A stretch of 64,000 nt of DNA, taken from NCBI RefSeq assembly GCF_036711975.1, contig NC_091975.1, positions 3,350,501 through 3,414,500 on the forward strand, in the 5' to 3' direction. The number at the start of each line of letters is the position of its first letter. Positions within the stretch are counted from its first letter, which is position 1. Below, piece by piece: positions 1 to 12,140 of the stretch. This stretch comes from Onthophagus taurus. Its lineage: Eukaryota; Arthropoda; Insecta; Coleoptera; Scarabaeidae. The position numbers were made by a program, and so were the translations under genes. Under the pieces are notes generated by a model that searched no databases, had not been told where the DNA came from, and was given only the letters and a program-made list of their open reading frames with translations.

Positions 1-984
1 CGCCGCTCTCCTTTTCCCATCATACACTGCGTTCAAATACCTTACGATTCTTACGACATCTATTCAATTATTTTTTAACTAGTTAGCGATATTACAGAGC
101 TCTACTTAAATTTAATTTTGTAAATTGGAATATTATGATGCTTTGATAACTTTTTTTACAAATACAAACGTTATTGCTGTCTTAAAATGTAGATAGACAG
201 CTTATAAAGGATTCCCCTTCATCTGGAATATAGATGACTTGAGGTTAACAAGAGTTAGGATGGATTATTATTAAATACATAAGTTATATGGATTAATTGT
301 ACGACACTGGCCCGAAATTATAGGTTCATCTATTTTTTCTATTGTAGAATTTCTTGATGTATCTAAGTCGGTTTTTAGACGTATGATGCAAATCAGACTT
401 GAAATCGTATAACGTGATTGGCGCTTAGCTTTATCCTTTAAAACAAATAGTATTTTAGGTCTTTCGGTATTCTGCATTTTTTCTAAGATAAGTTACATAT
501 TTACCTACCAGACAAAATCTCTAAAAACGATAAAATATCGCTTAGTCAAGTGATGTATAACGCGGTCCAATTAGAACATTCAAAAAAATTATAAATCTTG
601 TGGATATAGTACTTTATTTAGCAGATAATACTGAGTTCAATGGTACAATATTTACGTGAAATTGTTTCTTTATTATTTGAAAATGATATAAGACGTAGTC
701 GCACATATTATAAATCGTTTTTTTCATAAAAAACTAAATATAAAAAATATACACTCAAAAAAAGAAAACGAGTACATCATCAACAAAAGGAATTTAAATC
801 AAAATAAATAAAGTATAATTCAACTATTAAATTATAATTAAAAAAACACCACGAAAATCCCAAAAGAAAAAAAAAGTAAGATGACATCGACGTATTTAAT
901 AGCAAATGAAAATTACACTATGAAGAAAATACATCTATTAAATTTCTATTTTAATATACCCTCCAAAGAACCTAAAGGAAGTTC
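1..984. other. non-coding flank, DNAJA1 3' side
   Basis: No recognisable gene. The part next to position 984 is probably the 3'UTR of the minus-strand DNAJA1 gene; an AATAAA on the minus strand lies near 612-620. A 68-codon minus-strand frame (271-477) starts with ATG but shows no recognisable domain and no clear splice partner, so it is not called as a gene. Confidence 0.5.
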
Positions 985-2242
985 TTAGTTAGTTGCACAT
1001 TGTACTTTTTGTCCATGACCATGATCATCATCCTCATCATAAGCGTTCTTTTGTTGACGCCGCCTGGCTTCCTCTTCGGGATCAAACGGAATCAAAGTGC
1101 ATTCCTCTGCTTGATCGGGAATCATAATTTCAATTCTTGGCGGTAAACAAGATTCCAATTGCGGAATAATTTCCGTGTTAATTTCAGTTGGAAAGGCAAC
1201 CAAAAATTGTACAATCAAACGTCCTTTTTCAAACGGATTCTTATACTGGGGCATACCTTCGTTCAAAACGCACTTTACATCGCCGTGTTTCGTCACTTCA
1301 CCTGGTATAGCTGTTATAACCAGATCACGATCATCGAGAGTTTTAATGATTTTTTGAAAACCACAAAGAGCCTCAACTAATTGAATTTCTTGTCTTATGA
1401 TTAAATCATTTCCTGATCGTCGATAAGTCGGGTGTTCTTTTTCATCTAAGACAATTATAATATCACCTGGTTCTAATTCAGGTTCTTGATCACCTTCACC
1501 GTTGAAGATAATTTTTTGACCATCCGTCATACCTTTATCAACATGAACCTCTAAAATCTTACGATCTCGAATCACTTTTTTACCCTGACATTGTTTGCAA
1601 CGATCCTTAGGGCTAATTCTTTCGCCTTGACCGCGACAATCAGAGCACATCGATTGAATTTGTTGAATCATACCTATTTTAAATAATGAAATTAATTTAT
1701 TTAATTTTCATTTTGGTTTAATTTTTACCTGGGGCTAATTGTTGAATTTGTACTTGCATTCCAGTCCCTCTACAAGTTGGACATTGTTCTGTAGCTCCCT
1801 TTTTTCCTCCACGACCCTCACATTTATCACAAATAACGCTTTTCTGCAATGCCAACTTACGAACGGTACCCTTATAAAGTTCCTCCAAGGTCACACTGAG
1901 TTGATGAACGACATCTTTACCTCGACGTTCTCTCCTCCGGCTTCCTCTACCTCCAAATGGACCGTTAAAGAACATATCAAAGAGGTCCATGGGACTGGAG
2001 AATCCACCACCCATTCCTCCCTCTTTCAAGGCTTGTTCACCCCCTTGATCATAAATTCGCTTCTTTTCCGGATCCGAAAGGACCTCGTAAGCTTGTGAGA
2101 TTTGTTTAAATTTATCGCCTTCATTTGGATTTTTATCGGGATGATATTTAAGAGCGAGTTTGCGATACGCTTTTTTCAGATCATCTTGACTACAACCGGG
2201 TTTTACGCCCAGGATGTCGTAAAACTTGGTTTCTTTCACCAT
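985..2242 (-). CDS. DNAJA1: DnaJ homolog subfamily A member 1-like (type I Hsp40)
   Basis: Cytosolic type I Hsp40 that delivers clients to Hsp70 and stimulates its ATPase. Two coding exons, 2242-1729 and 1673-985, join in phase to give 400 aa; human DNAJA1 has 397. The N-terminal J domain carries the HPD motif (KYHPDKNP). A Gly/Phe-rich linker follows, then four CxxCxGxG-like zinc repeats ([32 protein letters not shown]), with the intron falling between repeats two and three, then the client-binding C-terminal domain. The protein ends in CATN, a CaaX-like end matching the farnesylation site of this subfamily, though Asn is an uncommon last residue. The ATG at 2242 is chosen because it begins the conserved MVKETKFYD and follows a 3' splice site at 2258-2257, so there is a non-coding first exon ending near 2422. 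Confidence 0.95.
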
Positions 2243-3016
2243 TTTTTTAAGAAACACTATTGAAAAGAAAATTTTATTACATATTATAATTTTATGCATA
2301 AAATGACTAAGCAATGCTATTGATTAAACTTTGATTACAGTAAATCAAAAATGCTTCATCATTTTCAATCGAAATCGATAGAGATGCTTTAAAACTTAAA
2401 TTAAGGTTGATCAAAACTTACATAATGATTTTTGAAGTTGGTATATGTAATATCGAGTCGAGCAGTTTTCTTATAAATTCTTCGAGCACTGGCTCTCACG
2501 AAACTGATGGAAACTAATCGTTAAACGTGTGCTAAGAATCAACTGCTGGGGCTCTAGAAGTTTCCTTAGTGACAGTGACAGGTTAATGACAGAAAAGGAA
2601 GGAAGAAATGTTGCCAGTTGCCATGTGGTAATTTTTATTAAATAAACATCAAATATTATTTAAAACACAATAAAATCATTTTTATTATCAATATAAACTG
2701 TTTTAGAAACAAATCTTTTAAATACACATCTACAATTAACAATAAACTTTAAAATAAAATATTTAATTTGGCAACACTGCTGTTCTAGAAATTTCCACCA
2801 CAAAAATGATCTCCCCGTTTTTATAATTTTATGGTACGTAAATAAACAATGATTATTTATTATAATAACAACTAATCTACATTACTAATAAATAATTATA
2901 AACAACTTTAAATAATAATAAATAATCAATTTCAAACCTGTCAGGTTAATGTCATCTGTCAAAGTCAAAAAGATAACCTAACAGTTAAATTTTAAAATAG
3001 CGACGAATATAAATAA
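2243..3016. promoter_or_regulatory. shared 5' region of DNAJA1 and AAR2
   Basis: Head-to-head spacer. On the minus strand a donor GTAAGT (2421-2416) and the acceptor at 2258-2257 define a DNAJA1 5'UTR intron, so its start site lies above about 2430. Repeated TGACA/TGTCA words occur near 2568-2590 and 2937-2965, with ATAACCTAAC near 2973-2983 just before the AAR2 ATG. The same word set recurs upstream of other genes in this window. Confidence 0.55.
2552..2564. promoter_or_regulatory. heat-shock-element-like triplet upstream of DNAJA1
   Basis: The plus strand reads CTC-TA-GAA-GT-TTC: three alternating 3-bp HSF half-sites at 5-bp spacing with one mismatch (CTC for TTC). It lies about 130 bp outside the non-coding first exon's donor on the DNAJA1 side. 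HSF binds nGAAn arrays; whether this site is used is inference. Confidence 0.5.
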
Positions 3017-4215
3017 ATGGATCAGCCAACGGCAAAAAAATTATTAAAACATGGTGCAATATTTCTGTTCTTGGACGTACCGGAAGGCACAGAGTTCGGG
3101 ATTGATTTGAAATCATGGAACACCGGAGAAAAATTTAGAGGGGTTAAAATGATACCACCTGGAATTCACTACGTCTTTTATAATAGTGTTAGTAGCACCG
3201 GAGATACAGCACCCAGAGTAGGATTTTTTCATAATTTTAAATCTGGGGAAGTGCTAGCAAGAAAATGGGATAAAATTAATGAAGATATGAGTATGGACGT
3301 TGTTCCGCAAAGCGAAATATCAGTTTTAATGGATAATATTAGAATGTTAGATCAATTTTTGGGGCCATATCCTTTTGAAATATTACAAAGATGGAAACAG
3401 TTAACGTCACATTTAAATGGTAAGAGTGGCTTTTTAATTTTGTCTCAATAATTTTTTTCTTTTTTGATACAGAGAATCTATTGTATAATTTAATGCCTTT
3501 ATCTGGAAAAATTAGATCAGCTTTAGAATTAGTTTCATGCAAAGATTGTGATAGACCAAAAGGAAATAAAATAATCGAGGATGGTCCATCAACAAGTAAA
3601 AGACGATCAACTAGAATAGATTGCGATGAACTACTGGATAACTTACTACCAGATATGAAACCAATAGCAGGAACAGAAATAAGATTTACTCCAATACCTT
3701 CTAAACGATACCCTGATGGATCTTCACCATCAGAAATAACTAAACACTGTATGGATCAATCATACATTTTAGATGTACTCTTAGAAGATTCTATAACCGA
3801 TATGGATCTATTGGGTGAAATGCAATTTTCGTACATTTGTTTTTTAGTTGGTCACAGCATGGAAGCTTTCCAACAATGGAAACAAATTATTTGTTTAGTA
3901 TGTTCATGTGAAGACATAATTGTAAAATATCAAAGTATGTACGAGGAATTTCTTTCCATTCTAGAAATGCATGTAAAGGAAATTCCCGAAGAATTTCTTG
4001 CTGATATATGTTCTAATAATAATTTCGTTTATGTAAAATTAAGACAACTATTTGGATACATAATAATGCCGCGTGTTTCACAAAAATTAAAAAATAAAGT
4101 CGATAGGCTCATCAAAATGTTATCGAAGAATTACGATTGGGATTTTAGTCATTTAGAATCTGAAGATGAAGATGATGCTCCTGTTGTTGTAGAATTAGGA
4201 GATTGTACATATTAA
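3017..4215 (+). CDS. AAR2: AAR2 splicing factor homolog
   Basis: AAR2 binds the PRP8 RNase H-like region and holds U5 snRNP in an immature state until SNRNP200/BRR2 replaces it. Exons 3017-3419 and 3473-4215 join across a 53-bp intron (GTAAGA...ACAG), giving HLN-ENLLYNLM and 381 aa; human AAR2 has 384. The N-terminal beta domain has the family pattern GAIFLFLDVPEGTEFGIDL and GVKMIPPGIHYVFY. The rest is the helical domain, ending in an acidic tail (SEDEDDAP). AATAAA motifs lie at the stop codon and shortly after. It is head-to-head with DNAJA1 and tail-to-tail with the KIAA0232 homologue. Confidence 0.95.
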
Positions 4216-4660
4216 TAAATAAAGTATTAATAAAATTTGTATGATTTCTTTGTTGCTACCTTCATCCATATTCAAGTTAACTTCTTTAGGATCATTTTAT
4301 TTTCATTAAGAGATTCTTAAAATATACATCTCAGGCTATCATCGTCTGAACTAGAACAATCAAAAAACCGTCAATAGAAACAAAATGGGGACAATTTGAA
4401 GATTGCATTTCGTTTATTTACGATATTTTCTACTTAAAGGGCTTTAGAATTAACAAAAATGAATATTTACACTTGATTCTAGTTCAGAACAAAACTATGG
4501 ATGTGATTAACATGTGTACAAAGTTTGAGCACAATTGAGCTGGTAGATTTGAATTTGAACTTTGACATACAAGTATCATCACATTGCGGCTGTGTGTTTA
4601 CAACTCTTCTTGTTGGCCAGTTTTTATTCCCATAACATCAATAATTTTTAATTGATACAC

Positions 4661-5010
4661 TTAACTAACCTTAGCTGAAGCATTTCTCTTCTTTAATGTG
4701 TTCAGTGCATGAACCACTTCTTCCCTAATTATGTCTGGTCCCAGTTTGTAGTTATCTATGAGTTTGACATTCCACGATCTAACCAAATCGTAACGACCGT
4801 TCGTCTTCGTACCCAACCTGCTTAGTACTGAAAATTCCGGTGCGATTTTCTCGTTCAGTGTTCTGCTGAGGAGTTTTGACAGCACTTCCTTGATAACTTG
4901 ATTAATGAATTCTGTGGCAGCATCACATAGAAGAGTTTTTACTTATACAACGGCTGTCCTCACTTCATTTAGGAAATCTTCTATCCACTTTGGGGTCTCA
5001 CTTTTTCATT
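4661..5010 (-). pseudogene. decayed coding fragment, origin unclear
   Basis: A 74-codon frame (4885-4661) continues upstream in the same frame to about 5010 (ETPKWIEDFLNEVRTAVV), interrupted once. A segment near the C-terminal end (REEVVHALNTLKKRNA) faintly resembles the linker before the reverse transcriptase of LINEs, where EEV..AL..LKN patterns are common. There is no start, no splice context and no catalytic motif. It could be a LINE scrap or a dead host gene. Confidence 0.3.
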
Positions 5011-8000
5011 TTAGGCAGAATAGTATACGAAACATTGGGTAATATTTATATTTGAATTAATTTGAGTCCTCTACCATTCCTAAAAGTACTAAACAAATTA
5101 AATAACACAGGTATAAAAAAACAAATAAAATTGGGTTGAGTACTTGTTTTTATTAAATTTTTTCTTTTGAAATTTTGGTAACATTTTGTTTCTTTTCTGT
5201 AAATGAAAACAATAAATAGTATATTAGAGACTATAATTTCGACATTCAATATTTGAAGCGGTTTTCTTTTAAAAAAGTATCGACACAAGTACGTTTCGTT
5301 ACACATTATATTTTTTTTTCTTTTAATATACAATGTTTATTTTTAATAACATGGTGTTTTTTTTTGTTTTTAATATATAAATTAATATTTAAAGTTCACA
5401 AAGTAATAGGAATTATTTAAAAAGAAATCTGGGGCAACGGAAAACACATTTCATCAAATTTTCGCTTTTTCTATAATTAAATATTGTAGCTTTAATTTTT
5501 TTTTATTTATTCATTTTTTATTTCATTCTATGTTCACTACTTATGTTTATTTTATTTTATAAGCATCAAACTGCAAGTTGTATATAAATTTTTATTTATT
5601 ACACAAAGTGGATTTTTTGTTTTTGTGATTTTTGTTAAGATATTTTGGACAACTAATTTATTTTTTACCTTTTTCTTTGATTTTTTTTCTTTTTTTCAAT
5701 ATTATAAGGACAAGTTAAGGCAAAAGTTAAAATTAGTAATTAGGCACAAAAACAAAGTTTTTTTTGTTGATTTTTTTAAGGCAATTTTTTGCCTAAAAGA
5801 ATTATTTTTTGTATGCATAAAGCACCGCAAAAAATTTCTTTTCTTTTTTTCAAAATTTTGTTTGATTTTCAATCACCCTTTTATTCAATTCCCCTTTCAT
5901 TAAATCATTTCATACTTTTTCATATTAAAATAATCATCATTTTTTCAAAAAAATTTTTGCAAATTTAGTTTTTTCTTAAAATAAAATTGATTCGTTCACA
6001 CATTCTTCTACGATCGTTTTCTTTGCGTCATTAAAACCCCAAAAATTATCTTATTTTATTAAATTATTAAAAACATTTTGAGTTTTAATGTCGCAAAAAA
6101 TAAACTAATAACATTTTACTATAAATTGGAAAAAGAAACACAATCCTAAAACTACTTAGTTACTTTTTTTTGTATTTTTTAACTTTGATATGGCCCCATT
6201 TTTAAAGTTGGGGCGATAATTTAATATAGATTATAGAGCGGACTTTTTATATTGAATTGAGAGACGTAGTTAATGTAACCTAAAAACTTTGGTTTCGTTG
6301 ACTATTAAAATGTATTAAATTAATTTGGTGCAAAAACACCACCTTGTATTGTTTAATAATTTTTTTTTAACCACTCTATAACCTCATTATTTTTCCTGGT
6401 TAAACTAAAAGAAGAAAAAGGAAAAACTCTAACCAGTACACTTTGTACCCATTTCCAATAATATTATCTTTTTTTAATTACTTAATGAGTACACAAATTA
6501 AATTAAAAATTTTTTTTTAATTCGCTTTTTTCGCATTAAATTTATTTATAGAGATGGAAATATTTAAAGAGCTATTCCTATTTTTAAATTAATGAAAAAA
6601 AATGCCCTATATTTTTGTTTTTTGCTTTTTTCTTGTTAATTATTACATTAGATATACCTTTTTTTACTAAATATGTATATTTATTTAATTTTCAAGAAAA
6701 CCGTTGAAGATCTTCACCAAAAAAAAAACATTTTTTTTAAACAAAACCAAAAATAAACAGATCTTCGCGTTAACAAAAAATTTTGTTTAAATAAAACGGA
6801 AATAAAATAAGAATTATTACGCTAGATGAAAAATATTTATACATTAATATTTTATTTACATAAATATGTTATCCACCAATTTTTTTTTTATTAAAAATAT
6901 TAATGGTGTTATTAATAAAAAAAACTTTATCGATTAGACAAAGAAAAAAATACATTTAGAACAAATAAATTCATATTTACATTACAATATGATGGGGGAT
7001 TAGATTATGCAAACAATTTACTTTTTATACGATGACTTTCCCTTTTGAAATAGAAAAATAACTTAAAAATTCGCATATTACGTTTAAGCTACTAGAAAAA
7101 TAGACGTGGTGGTTATTAGTTTTTATTAATATTTCAATATTCACTCAAATAAGAACATAATAAATCAAAAAAAATCTTTTGAATCGTTTTTTAACTTCAA
7201 AAAAAAAAGAAAACAAATCAACAATAAACAAAACGATTATTCAATAAATTTTTATAAACCGATCAAAAAATAATGAAACTAACTTTTTTTTTTAATTACC
7301 TTTTTGTACACACACATAACAATAACATAAAAAAAACGATTCGCTAATAACACTTTTTAGCTTTTTTATTTTTTTATCTTTTATATACTTCTCTAAACCT
7401 GCGACAAGAAAATTAAAAAGTAAAATACGTCGACATGTTTACATAGAAACCTACTACATACAATGAAATTCTCCTAATTCGAACATTAATATTTCAAATT
7501 ATTCTTTAATTCGAATAATTTTCGTAACCTAAAGCGTTTTATCACGTTTCAAATGTGCTTTTTATCTCTCTATGTCGAATGTTTTGTAACTCGAACTGAT
7601 CTACTATGGAATTACTTCACCTTTAACTTGTATATGTCAAATTTTCCAAAGAATAAACCATTTGAATTCATTCTTTAAGGCACTGTTACTAACACTATAC
7701 CTGGAACTAGAAATATTCGGGTTTAGCCGCACGTCTTTAAAGATGGCTAAACCCGATTGATTCTAGTTCTAGGTGTAGTGTTAGTTCTAGTTTTAATCGT
7801 TATTCAGCGCTAGATTGTTGTATACTTTTATTGAAGTAATTTAACTCGAAGTTTTCTTCTGCTCCCTTAGTGATTCGAGTGAGGGGAATTTCACTGTAGT
7901 TTCAAAAATATAATTAAAGGTTTGAAGTCACCGAGAAAATAACAAAACCAAATAATAATAATTCGGGGGTTAATATTAATAATATTCGCCTTTAAATTAT

Positions 8001-9426
8001 TTCAACACTTTAACGTACAAAGAAAATGGTTTCAAATAGAGTTTCGTGTAATATTGGTTGCCAACTTCAAAAATTTTCTTTCAAATAATTTTTGTTATAT
8101 TTGATTATAGAATATAAATGTTATATCTTTTAAAACAAGTACAAACACGACTAGATTATTGGTTCAACTTAGTTGTTAGGAGTTTTTATCAAATATTATT
8201 CATAAAGATGAGGATAAAAAATATTTAATTTTCATAAAATAAAACGAAATTTCGAATTTTCTTTAATAATCCATTTCAAATCATTTTTGATGTACTCAAG
8301 GGTATATTTTTTAAAAAATCGATTTAATAATTAATATCTGAGTTGAAATCGTTTCTTTAATACGATTTATTAAATTACTAAAAGTGAGGTTATGATAACC
8401 AATAACTTTTTTAATACTTTACCTCAAATCTTCTTTAATAATCGGTCACTTTTCAAATCCTTTGGATAAACTTGATATTATATTTTCTTTTACACACTAA
8501 TTCATTAAATATTCTTCAGAATTATTATAAGATGTAGCTTCAACACAAAAACCAAAACAAGTAATGTTGGTTGCCTACCCATAAATAGATTCACATTTAA
8601 AAAATTAAAAATAATTCTTTTCTGGCAATAAATTAATCAAAACTCATTAGTAAACTCTAAACATTAATAATCCCATTATAATTTAAAAAAATTATAATAC
8701 AAAAATTTAAATTTATAAATACTTTTGATATTGCGTATGCAACCCAAACAACACGAAAGCAACTTTAATTTTGTTTATAACTTTTCTTAGTACGTTGAAT
8801 GTTTAAAAATAATTTTATCATACCTATTTCGTTTTCGTTTAGACGACAAAAAAGAAAAACATTAACATTTAATACCTAGTTTTTTTTATGCACACACTAT
8901 CGCATCGGAGACGACACTCGAACAAAAAAAAAAATAATAAAAAAAAAATGTTAAATGAACAACAAAATTGAGAGGGTCCCCCCCATTTTTTATTTGTGTT
9001 CATCAAACAACAATCTGCACTGAAATTAATATGGCAGTTTTGAGAGAGACGTTTTTTTTTTCTTTTTTTATCATCAAACCAAAAAAAAAAAACGTATCTT
9101 ACCTGGTGCGACCGTGCGTGTTAATTCATTTCGTTTCATTAATAATTCATTACTTATTAATTACTTTTCGTTTATTTACTTATATACTTTTTCCCTCTCC
9201 CCTATATCTTTCTAAAACTGTTTTTGTATTTTTTTTTTTAAAAATAGTTTTAAAAGAATTTTTTAAATAGCTTTTCTACCACGTTTTTTTTAAATTTAAA
9301 CTGTAGTGAGAGATTTTCCGGTGCCACAGCTACATCTAACATTTTTATCTATATTTTTTACCTTCGCTTTATTCCTTCGTATTCTCTTCTTTGCTATCCT
9401 CAATGAAAGGGGGGAGAGAGTGGTTT
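5011..9426. other. A/T-rich non-coding tract, probable long 3'UTR of the KIAA0232 homologue
   Basis: About 4.4 kb dominated by T and A homopolymers, without a credible coding exon; the small frames here (for example 5625-5903 and 8968-9270) are low-complexity Phe/Lys strings. Because it directly follows the stop of the minus-strand KIAA0232 homologue and no other gene lies before AAR2, much of it is probably that gene's 3'UTR. Its true end cannot be set from sequence. It contains the foldback repeat at 7688-7784. Confidence 0.45.
7688..7784. repeat. foldback (stem-loop) repeat, GGGTTTAGCC family, copy A
   Basis: Two arms of about 40 bp face each other: left 7688-7728 reads ACTAACACTA...CGGGTTTAGCC, right 7745-7784 reads GGCTAAACCCG...TAGTGTTAGT, with a short spacer containing ACGTCTTTAAAGAT. 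A further family-specific tail (TTCAGCGCTAGATTGTTGTA) follows to about 7820. The same arms recur at 23.7, 28.8, 34.3, 39.2 and 49.3 kb. Confidence 0.8.
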
Positions 9427-12140
9427 TTAACCAACGCGTCCTAGCGTCATCGAGCGCAGCACCGGGAGTCGACCAATTTTAATTAGGCAATCCTCCTGGA
9501 GGCGCGTCGTAAAAAAATCGGGCGCCACTCCGTCGCCGTTTATCGACGAGTGGCGCCTCTTACGTTCTTTTATGCCATTTAACAATTCGGAAATGTTGAA
9601 CGAATCTTCTATTGCAGGTAGCTCTTCTAAAAATTTATTTTGAACCTAAAAAAAGTTATATATATATAATTGTAATGATTAAATGAATCAAACCTACCGA
9701 GTTTAAATCTAAAAGAAGCTGTTCCCCATCAAGAATACATTCCTCCCTTAATTTTGATTGGATCCCCTCCATAGTAAGTTTTTCTTCCTTTTGTCTTTTC
9801 TCACAATCCAAACAACTCTCTCCACTTTTCCAAATATTCTTAATAACATCTTTATCCAACATTTTATTTTCCATATTGTTCCAATAAACATCCCAACCGA
9901 TTTTGCTACAAGAGCACGAGTTCTTAATAACAGTTTCCGATTCATCACCATCATCATCAACTGCATCATCATCCTCCGATTCATTTTTTTCGTCTTCTTC
10001 ATTTTCATCATCAACAGCTGGACTTAAATACCCGTTTAATTCGTCGTCCTCGCTTTCACTGGAAAAACATAGTTTCCGTCGCGCTTTTGGACTAGAAGAT
10101 TCCGTTTGAAGACGTTCGTCATCTTGTTTTACCAAATATTTTGGTACAAATCCGTCTCCATCGAGTTTTTTCGGTTCGCGATTAAATTCAAGGTATTTCC
10201 TTTGTAACGGGTCGTCGTTGACGTAAAAAAATCCAGCCGATGTTTTACGCCAGTCGATTTTTTCAAAATCGCTATTTACACGAAACGTCATCCCATCTTC
10301 ATACTGATTCATACCAGGAACAATTGTTTCGCCGATTGGTTTAAAACGGCATTGATGGGAATCCCATAAATCAACGTAGTTTTCGTCGATTTTTGTTATT
10401 TTTCTTGGAGGTGGAGTCGCGACGTGATGTGCCGCGTGATTTTCGTGCGGTTTGTGGATAACTTTTTTAAATAGGCTCGTTTCGGAGTGATTAATAACAG
10501 ATAAGCTACGCATTTGATCGTGAATGTCTTCAGTGGTAGTTTTTTCATCATGTTCTGACCACTTTTCAATCGGCCAAATCGAAAAGAAACTTTGTTGGTT
10601 CTCAAAGATAGTGTTTTTTTCATTTTCTACCGAACAACATTGAATTGGTTTTGCATCAATCGAAATTGCTTTTAATTTGTTTTGAAGAAAGTCTTCTGTG
10701 TCTTCGAATTTGCTGCATGACCAAATTGTTTCATCGAAAAACATCGAGTGATGTTCGATATGTTTATTTCCTTCTTGTTTCATATTGGCCATGTTCATCA
10801 TTTCGACTGCAACTTCGTCCTCATTTCTATTATTATCAACTGGCGAATCTAATAAGTTTCTTATGTTATCTTGTATCATATCGTCGTACATTGTTAGGTT
10901 ATCATCAGAACATCTCCAATCATCATCGGCTACTTTATTGTTATTCTCAATCTCGTCCATCATTAAATTTTTATTGTTCTCGCAATTATAAAAATCCCAA
11001 AAATCTTTCTCCTCAATCTTCTTGGCGTACTTGAAATTATATTGATTGAAGTGCTTCTTGAATTGTTTGAATTTTTGTAATCGCGACGTCGCCGGTTTCT
11101 TCATTTCAGTATCAGGTTTTACAGTTTGTTGTTTTCTGACGTTGTGGCGCTTCTTCGGCGAACCCAACCACTTTGGAATCAGGTTTATTATGCCTGGGGA
11201 ATCGTTTGAAAGTGCCGGAAACGCAGCATAGTAACGTTTAACCAAATCCGCCGGCGATGATGTTCGATCAACACTTTGATTTTTTTCCAATTCTTTTGTC
11301 GGCGATTCCGGGGATATTCCGCGATTAACTTGTTTCAATTTTTCGCATAATTCATCCACCAATGATTCAAATCCACATTCCTTTAAAACAAAATTAATGA
11401 ACATTAAAATAAAAAATAATCCAACCCAATCTCACGATTTTATTACAAAAATAATATAATAATTAGTGTTAATAAAATCAAAGTAGCATTTTCAACTCGA
11501 ATTGTAGATTACTGTTAATTTCTCTATTAGTTAGATCTATTCGCCACTGGATGGCGCTAAGAAATTACTTAAACTGTAATGTTTTATTTCCTTTTAATTA
11601 TATCACTTTTATATATAAACGTTGTCTAAACTGTTTTACTTGAACCCTATGCCTATATGCAACATATTATTAAAATTGAGTGATTTTTAAACAAATTTTT
11701 TAACCTGTCAATCCTGATCCAACCTCACTTTTTATTTACCTGGTCAGAAGCGGACATAAGACATTGAACGGCTGCGGAACGTTTCAATTTTTCAGCATCC
11801 GACAGATTGAGAGTGTACCAGCCTGAAGAACGACGAAAACGTTTTCTACCACTGCTGGAACGTCTCACTTCCTAAATAAAAATCGAATTAATTTATAAAA
11901 ATTATAAAAAAAAGGTTAGGTTTGTGTTAAAACTAAGATCGGATAATTATTTACCTTGTTATTGGGTTGAGGGGAAAATTGAAGTTCTCGCTCGGAACAT
12001 ATAACATCAACGGGATCTCTGTACAAAATGCTAAGCACATATCTGGTATAGACGACAGCATCAATGCCGCGTGCTTCAAGCTGTTCTTCAAGCCAGTCAG
12101 ATACGGCCGTGGGCATGGAAAGAAGTTGTGGGTACTTCAT
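9427..12140 (-). CDS. KIAA0232: KIAA0232 family protein, function unknown
   Basis: Conserved animal protein of unknown biochemical role. Four coding exons join in phase 0: 12140-11955, 11871-11740, 11380-9698 and 9645-9427, for 739 aa, about half the length of the human protein. Three blocks match the family as I recall it: a start block with WLEEQLEARGIDAVVYTRYV (human WLGQELEKCGIDAMIYTRYV); LKRSAAVQCLMSASDQECGF plus ESLVDELCEKLK; and RYYAAFPALS. The C-terminal exons contain CLDCEKR and LLLDLNSVQN, like human ECEECY and RLLDFNRV. The middle is disordered and very acidic (EDDDAVDDDGDE). The ATG at 12140 follows a possible acceptor (CATTAG), and a donor CAG|GTAAGT at 13217 marks a likely non-coding first exon. 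Confidence 0.85.

Noticed and set aside
271-477. 68-codon minus-strand frame near the window start
   Set aside because: ATG present but no domain, no splice partner of sensible length, and it lies in a likely 3'UTR or spacer.
8968-9270. 100-codon plus-strand frame
   Set aside because: Phe/Lys low-complexity translation of poly-T/poly-A DNA; no splice or start context.
9748-11231. Several overlapping frames on both strands
   Set aside because: Shadows of the large KIAA0232-like exon, created by its GAT/ATC-rich acidic codons.
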